DNA of 64,000 bases from Cranoglanis bouderius (taxonomy: Eukaryota > Chordata > Actinopteri > Siluriformes > Cranoglanididae), in the NCBI GenBank assembly GCA_023630585.1, contig CM042548.1, forward strand, positions 7,164,527-7,228,526, read 5' to 3'. Numbering within the stretch: the stretch's first letter is position 1; each line of letters opens with the position of its first letter. This document shows, piece after piece, positions 62,201-64,000 of the stretch. The notes under the pieces are model-generated. The model worked only from the letters and a program-made list of their open reading frames with translations. It searched no databases and had not been told where the DNA came from. A program made the position numbers and the translations under genes.

Positions 62201-64000
62201 GTGATGACTGTAACATCTTACCTTCTGATATTATGGAGTTTGTGCTAAACACACCATCAATGCAAAGCTTGGGACAACAGCCAGAGGCTAACTCCACTGA
62301 GCCATTTTCTTTGGATGAGGGCTATGGAGTTGATGTAAACCAAAGAAAGACTATACTCTTTGAAGATTTTCCCCCGCCACTGGCCAGCACAGAACCTGTA
62401 GAGAGTGGAGTGAGCACCTCAATTCCAGTAGAAGAACCCTATGGCCTCCCACTGGAGCTGCCCTCTGACCTCTCTGTGCTCACGACTCGTAGTCCATCTG
62501 TAAATAACCAAAATCATGGTTCACTCATTTCTGAGAGCTCTGAGCGCAGTATGCTGGCTCTGGCTCCAGAGGAATCAGGAGTTGATAAGGGTGGGGACAA
62601 GCAGAGAGCCGGAAGTGCTGTATCTAGTGATAGCCCACGAGATGATGGTGGAGATTCACAGGCAACTGAAGGTGACATGACACCTGATCATTTCATTTCT
62701 ACTCGTATCGATGGAGATCACATTTCAAGTCATGGAATCAACCAAGTAGCAGAAGCAGGGAATCCAGATCTAACCAGAACATCTGGCACACCAGGCTTGC
62801 CAAGTTCACCTACTGTGGCTTCACAGGGTCAGAAGTTTATTCCTTCTGCCACAGTCAGTGCAGGTCACTCTCAGATTGTGAGTCCTGCTGTTCAGTCCAC
62901 TCATTCTCCTTTGAAAGCTGGTCCAGAGAAATTGATAGTTCTCAATCAGCATTTGCGGCCTCTTTATGTACTGCAAACTCTCCCCAATGGCGTAACTCAA
63001 AAGATACAGATTACACCATCTGTCAGTGCAACCGGTGTCATGAATAGCAGTGCACCTGTATTGACGGGCATCAGTGCTGGAATTTCCCCCTCTCAGTCCA
63101 TTTTCCCTGCTGTTACCAAAGGTTTAGTTCCTGTGCCTCATCATCCACAGCTTCATGCCTTCACTAGCACCACTCAGACAGGTTTCCAGTCAATTATTCC
63201 CAGTACTACATCTGGCCTTTTTATTGGTGTTCCTTCTCATGACCCCCAAATTATTGCATCAGAAGCTGGACATAGACATGATCTGGCCCCTAGTGTTGCT
63301 ATGGTATCCAGTGCATCATCCATTTCCCCAACCCCTACTGTGCTTGCCACCGGACATGGCAAAAAGCGGCCAATTTCACGTCTACAGCCTCGTAAAAACA
63401 AGAAGCTAGCCCGATCCAGGAGCCAACCCACACTAGCACCATCAGAGGTTGGGCCTAACATGACACTTATTAACCTGTCCTCTCCACAAATTGCTACTGG
63501 AATCCCTGCTCAACCAGGACTAGTTGAACTTGGCACAATAACAGCTGCAGCTGCGACATCTCACCGCAAAATGCCCAACATCATAAAACGGTCAAAATCT
63601 GGAGTAGTGTACTTTGAGCCTACTCTCCTTCCACAACCGATGCCAATCTCAACTGCTGCTCAGGCTGGTATCATTGGGCATGATTCCTCAGCCCACTTAT
63701 TGCCTTGCACAGTGGCAGGGCTTAACCCTAATCAGTCATTGTTGAACGTGGTATCAATGTCTCCTACAGCACCTGGGAGTCTATTGGGAGCAAATTCAGT
63801 GTCTTTAAGTACTCCAGGGCTTATTAGCTCTGAAATCACAGGCCCCATAAGTAACCTTGTCTTTAAAGCCAGTCCACATAACCTGGGCCTTCCAGAGCAG
63901 CAAGTGGTTCTTCAGTCTGGAGCCCCCATGGTGTCACAAATTGCCAGTACTGCCCAGACTTCCATTCCTAGTAGCATCTGTCTTCTTCCACCAAAGCAGA
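29986..64000 (+). CDS. kmt2a: Histone-lysine N-methyltransferase 2A (MLL1), 5' 26 exons; 3' end outside the window
   Basis: Exons: 29986-30231, 45492-45564, 45782-49119, 50423-50600, 50708-50933, 51502-51566, 51661-52143, 52248-52321, 52418-52657, 52828-52974, 54316-54408, 54510-54630, 54714-54824, 54990-55174, 55268-55441, 55606-55716, 55817-55890, 56589-56782, 56934-57034, 58518-58655, 58793-58951, 59047-59164, 59274-59352, 59440-59600, 59690-59842 and 59933 to beyond 64000. All phases agree, giving about 3703 codons so far. Domains in order: menin-binding RWRFPARPG at residues 6-14, AT hooks (residues about 115-274), CXXC, three PHD fingers, bromodomain, extended PHD, FYRN, two taspase-1 sites and the transactivation domain. 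FYRC, Win motif and SET should follow. The family methylates H3K4 in the WDR5/RBBP5/ASH2L complex in the nucleus. The taspase sites QVDGADD and QLDGVDD, with this N-terminus, support KMT2A over KMT2B. Confidence 0.98.
35102..35134. repeat. (TG)n microsatellite
   Basis: About 16 TG units within kmt2a intron 1. Confidence 0.9.
36048..36090. repeat. Poly(T) tract of about 43 bases
   Basis: Uninterrupted T-run. It explains the poly-F and poly-K open frames on the two strands. Confidence 0.9.
36215..36424. mobile_element. Fragment resembling a Tc1 end
   Basis: GGAAAAAGTAAGTACACCCC and its surroundings resemble the reverse of a fish Tc1 terminal region. It is directly joined to the Sleeping Beauty-type relic on its right. 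Assigned from general resemblance only. Confidence 0.4.
36425..37172 (-). mobile_element. Sleeping Beauty-type (salmonid-type Tc1) transposon relic, 5' half
   Basis: The right end on the minus strand reads CAGTTGAACTCAGAAGTTTA, then CATACACTT, closely matching the outer repeat of the Sleeping Beauty lineage. A second, inner direct repeat (CAGAAGTTTACATACAC) is at 36952-36982, giving the IR/DR layout of that group. The transposase start follows at 36807 on the minus strand. The 3' half of the element is missing. Confidence 0.85.
36616..36807 (-). pseudogene. Sleeping Beauty-type transposase, N-terminal fragment
   Basis: From ATG at about 36807 the frame reads MGKIKRNQPRPQKKYVDLPK and then LKVPRSSVQTTVCKYKHHGT. 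This is the paired-like DNA-binding region with the conserved KVPRSSVQT recognition helix. The frame is lost after about 64 codons, and the catalytic core is absent. Confidence 0.85.
37515..38091 (+). pseudogene. Tc1-like transposase, catalytic-region fragment
   Basis: Broken frames on the plus strand include ALYKEILKENVWAS, an eroded WPSQSP-like region near 37867-37900, and the C-terminal part LKQFCKEEWDRITPQQCERL ending GGRTNY with a TAA stop at 38089-38091. No terminal repeats are recognised around it. Its relation to the neighbouring elements is unclear. Confidence 0.75.
38613..40012 (-). mobile_element. Tc1-like transposon in kmt2a intron 1, AATGCTGTGAAAAAGTATTT family
   Basis: The left end (AATGCTGTGAAAAAGTATTT) and right end (AAATACTTTTACACATCCCTG) are flanked by TA. 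Over most of its length the sequence matches the copy at 7123-8677. The transposase is on the minus strand, from ATG at 39651 to about 38820. One open stretch is 39081-38893, with MMVWGCFAASGPGQLALIEG and later QQDNDPKH. Stops and frameshifts make it non-functional. Confidence 0.9.
38820..39651 (-). pseudogene. Tc1-like transposase, decayed (second copy of the family)
   Basis: It can be followed in pieces: the N-terminal MPKLKEIPEM-type start at 39651, a middle part 39517-39302 (RIGRPSKILSRAQRLLIQQV), a part 39253-39026 and the catalytic piece 39081-38893. The pieces are in different frames. The C-terminal SPDLNP region seems deleted near 38890. Confidence 0.8.
40013..41845. other. kmt2a intron 1, unique sequence
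   Basis: No gene or repeat with recognisable ends is seen. Short open frames here have no known motifs. Confidence 0.4.
41846..42255. mobile_element. Non-autonomous Tc1-type element (GTGGCCAAACGTATGTG ends, copy 2)
   Basis: The left end TGTATGTGGCCAAACGTATG, then TGAACACCT, and the right end TGGCATCCACAAACTTCTGC match the element at 21804-22285. The interior GGGGTTGAGGTCAGGCCATT is a remnant of a reversed Tc1 transposase region. Confidence 0.7.
42855..42960. repeat. Dispersed repeat end (CCCGTTTACACCTGGTATTA)
   Basis: CCCGTTTACACCTGGTATTA followed by ACGTGCGTCTCAAATGATCA recurs in reverse orientation near 54040-54105 in kmt2a intron 10. This shows a dispersed non-autonomous repeat with a shared terminal sequence. 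Confidence 0.6.
44214..44283. repeat. (TA)n microsatellite
   Basis: About 33 TA units, directly followed by the end of a Tc1 element. Confidence 0.95.
44287..44440. mobile_element. Truncated Tc1-like element end (same family as 4085-5466)
   Basis: It starts CAGTGGGTATAGAAAAGAAT after a TA at the end of the TA microsatellite. It runs about 150 bp along the family terminal repeat (AACATCCAAGTGAAAGATAT, then AACACC) and stops at a T-run. The rest of the element is absent. Confidence 0.85.
44480..44938. mobile_element. Non-autonomous Tc1-type element, ACTGTGCAAAAGT family (copy 2)
   Basis: About 450 bp match the 12549-13112 element (for example GACACTTTTCAGACAAAAAA and CACAATGAAGGCTGCTGGGT). 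The right end CTTTTGCACAGTACTGTA is intact. The left end is missing, so this copy is truncated where it meets the preceding Tc1 fragment. Confidence 0.8.
45782..49119 (+). other. kmt2a: kmt2a exon 3: AT-hook and speckled-nuclear-localisation region
   Basis: A 3338-nt exon coding for residues about 107-1219. AT hooks with GRP cores are at residues about 117 (KKPRGRPPRRW), 153 (KRPPGRPPGSG), 164 (KRRGRPPASG) and 272 (RRKRGRPPSAE); these bind the DNA minor groove. Conserved blocks include SKRTDTTIAKQLLQRAKKGA, NIRQFIMPVVSTVS, REPTFRWTSLSR and FSSAKYAKEGLIRKPIFDNF. The Ser/Pro/Gly-rich spacers differ from mammals, and a His run is coded by CATCATCATCATCACCAGCA at about 47937. The exon ends at KAKAQLFNIEKSKSLK and PVDQPKVQ. 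Confidence 0.95.
49446..49775. mobile_element. Short TIR repeat in kmt2a intron 3 (CCACTTTATTAGGA ends)
   Basis: The left end CTGTCCACTTTATTAGGAAG and the right end AGGTGTTCCTAATAAACCAG form an imperfect inverted repeat. The interior is a non-coding remnant. Repeats with such ends are common in fish; I cannot name the superfamily with confidence. Confidence 0.6.
50708..51566 (+). other. kmt2a: kmt2a exons 5-6: CXXC zinc finger
   Basis: Exon 5 codes for KGRRSRRCGQCSGCQVPEDC followed by GHCANCLDKPKFGG, and exon 6 completes it with KCQNLQW. The first Cys is at about residue 1319. The CXXC domain binds unmethylated CpG and anchors the protein at CpG-island promoters. All eight expected zinc cysteines appear to be present. 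Confidence 0.95.
53164..53534 (-). mobile_element. Internally deleted mariner-like element in kmt2a intron 10
   Basis: The inverted repeats are about 50 bp: the left end CCCAAAAGTCTCCATAGATA, then GGGGAAATTAACACTTTTTA, is mirrored at 53483-53530. Only about 370 bp long. The minus-strand frame 53415-53230 starts MTKEEHIEIILISV, like a mariner-type transposase N-terminus. After a short join it continues VTCITPYVLTRVRHEWERRL to a stop, like the C-terminus, and the catalytic middle is gone. Confidence 0.8.
53578..54110. mobile_element. Possible old repeats in kmt2a intron 10
   Basis: GCAGGGGTGTTGAACTCGAA and CCCGGGCCACAG resemble a repeat class with GGGTGTCAAACTC-type starts. Near 54040-54105 is the reverse copy of the repeat end seen at 42855. 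The borders are not clear. Confidence 0.4.
54990..55890 (+). other. kmt2a: kmt2a exons 14-17: bromodomain region
   Basis: Residues about 1799-1980 (DEMYELLSRLPKNVAYTCVN ... PLDLESVEKKMNSGHYRSVL, then DFSDDIVRLVQTAIN and QMERVFPWF). The family bromodomain is atypical: it packs against PHD3 and has weak or no acetyl-lysine binding. Spacing matches the mammalian protein. Confidence 0.9.
56934..58951 (+). other. kmt2a: kmt2a exons 19-21: extended PHD finger
   Basis: DNRQCVLCLNYGD in exon 19, then CGRLLYIGQNEWAHVNCALW and SAEVFEDDDGSLKNVHMAV in exon 20, and HCEKCQKLGATVGCC with YHFMCARQCHCVFLEDKKVY in exon 21. Strong similarity to the KMT2A ePHD, with the ligand residues present. Confidence 0.92.
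57148..58352. mobile_element. Possible non-autonomous DNA element in kmt2a intron 19
   Basis: The left end TCAGGGTTGATTTATACTTC, then TGCTTGTGCGTC, resembles a known fish transposon terminus. A weak counterpart near 58320-58352 (GACGCAAAAACACAAACATG) could be the other end. There is no coding capacity. Assigned mostly by resemblance. Confidence 0.4.
59047..59600 (+). other. kmt2a: kmt2a exons 22-24: FYRN domain
   Basis: Codes for ISLRRKFLHGLEPDNVHMMI, GSMTIDCLGMLTELSDCERK, LFPIGYQCSRVYWSTLDARK and RCVYTCRI. FYRN pairs with FYRC after taspase cleavage to rejoin the N and C fragments. FYRC lies outside the window. Confidence 0.92.
61600..61620 (+). other. kmt2a: Taspase-1 cleavage site CS1 in KMT2A
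   Basis: Codes for QVDGADD with the cleaved Asp at about residue 2906, preceded by KRSAEGQ as in mammals. Cleavage is between D and G. Confidence 0.95.
61876..61896 (+). other. kmt2a: Taspase-1 cleavage site CS2 in KMT2A
   Basis: Codes for QLDGVDD with the Asp at about residue 2998, followed by an acidic DSESD stretch. Both sites are intact, so normal two-fragment processing is expected. Confidence 0.95.
62224..62490 (+). other. kmt2a: KMT2A transactivation domain (CBP/p300 KIX-binding)
   Basis: SDIMEFVLNTPSMQSLG at residues about 3112-3128 matches the mammalian KIX-binding helix SDIMDFVLKNTPSMQ, with one residue fewer between VL and NTPS. The conserved LPLELPSDLSVLTTRSPS follows. Confidence 0.92.

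Larger units (their letters stand above)
59933..64000 (+). other. kmt2a: kmt2a giant 3' exon (exon 26), continues beyond the window
   Basis: One continuous open frame of at least 4068 nt, from the acceptor CATCCCAG. It codes for HEIVTVGDPLLSS and IGSRRHSTSSLS at the start, the taspase sites, the transactivation domain and a Ser/Thr-rich tail (EKLIVLNQHLRPLYVLQTLP, KKRPISRLQPRKNKKLA, NIIKRSKSGVVYFEP). It matches the large late exon of vertebrate KMT2A. No stop occurs before the right edge. Confidence 0.95.

Noticed and set aside
29986..64000. KMT2B (MLL2/MLL4) instead of KMT2A
   Set aside because: The exact RWRFPARPG start, the taspase sites QVDGADD and QLDGVDD, the KIX-binding SDIMEFVL and the ube4a neighbour all point to KMT2A.
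1..64000. Bacterial defence, toxin or other novel multi-gene system
   Set aside because: All long coding potential is explained by three vertebrate genes and by Tc1/mariner relics. No further clustered genes are present.

Overview
This window is vertebrate nuclear DNA, most probably from a ray-finned (teleost) fish. It holds three intron-rich protein-coding genes whose products align closely with known vertebrate families. The spaces between and inside the genes are filled with Tc1/mariner DNA transposons of the kinds common in fish genomes (TA target sites, long terminal inverted repeats, transposase motifs such as QHDNDPKHTA and SPDLNPIENLW). The exact species cannot be read from the sequence. 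I found no bacterial-type operon, CRISPR array, rRNA or tRNA gene.

Layout. (1) 1-3.9 kb: the end of one Tc1-like element, a small MITE, a GA microsatellite, a nearly complete but frameshifted Tc1 element (1564-2936), then AT-rich sequence. (2) 3.9-13.5 kb, minus strand: a complete 12-exon phykpl gene (5-phosphohydroxy-L-lysine phospho-lyase, 440 codons), with at least four transposons in its introns. (3) 13.5-16.7 kb: the divergent intergenic region between phykpl and ube4a, with two fold-back repeats and TA/CA, AAT and AAC simple repeats. (4) 16.7-28.0 kb, plus strand: a complete ube4a gene (U-box ubiquitin ligase/E4 factor, 19 coding exons, 1076 codons). Intron 1 carries three Tc1-type elements nearly end to end. 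(5) 28.0-30.0 kb: the ube4a 3' UTR and a short intergenic stretch. (6) 30.0-64.0 kb, plus strand: the first 26 coding exons (about 3703 codons) of kmt2a (MLL1 histone H3K4 methyltransferase). It has a 15-kb first intron full of Tc1 relics, and the gene runs off the right edge inside its giant 3' exon, before the FYRC and SET domains.

All exon boundaries were read by hand from GT/AG sites and frame continuity. In all three genes the exon phases match at every junction. For phykpl and ube4a the summed exon lengths are exact multiples of three and end in a stop codon, so these models are strong. The 3' end of phykpl (a 20-nt terminal coding segment) is the least certain part.

The genes do not form one pathway: PHYKPL is a PLP enzyme of hydroxylysine breakdown, UBE4A is a ubiquitin chain-elongation factor, and KMT2A is a chromatin regulator. 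The ube4a-kmt2a order and orientation match the human 11q23 neighbourhood, except that ATP5MG, which lies between them in human, is not visible here. I see no convincing undescribed biological system. The more interesting signals are structural: a perfect 99-bp tandem duplication across a transposon end, a 1.17-kb fold-back Tc1, a Sleeping Beauty-type relic with both direct repeats, a mariner element reduced to its two coding ends, a transposon next to a phykpl splice site, and stacked uORFs before ube4a.
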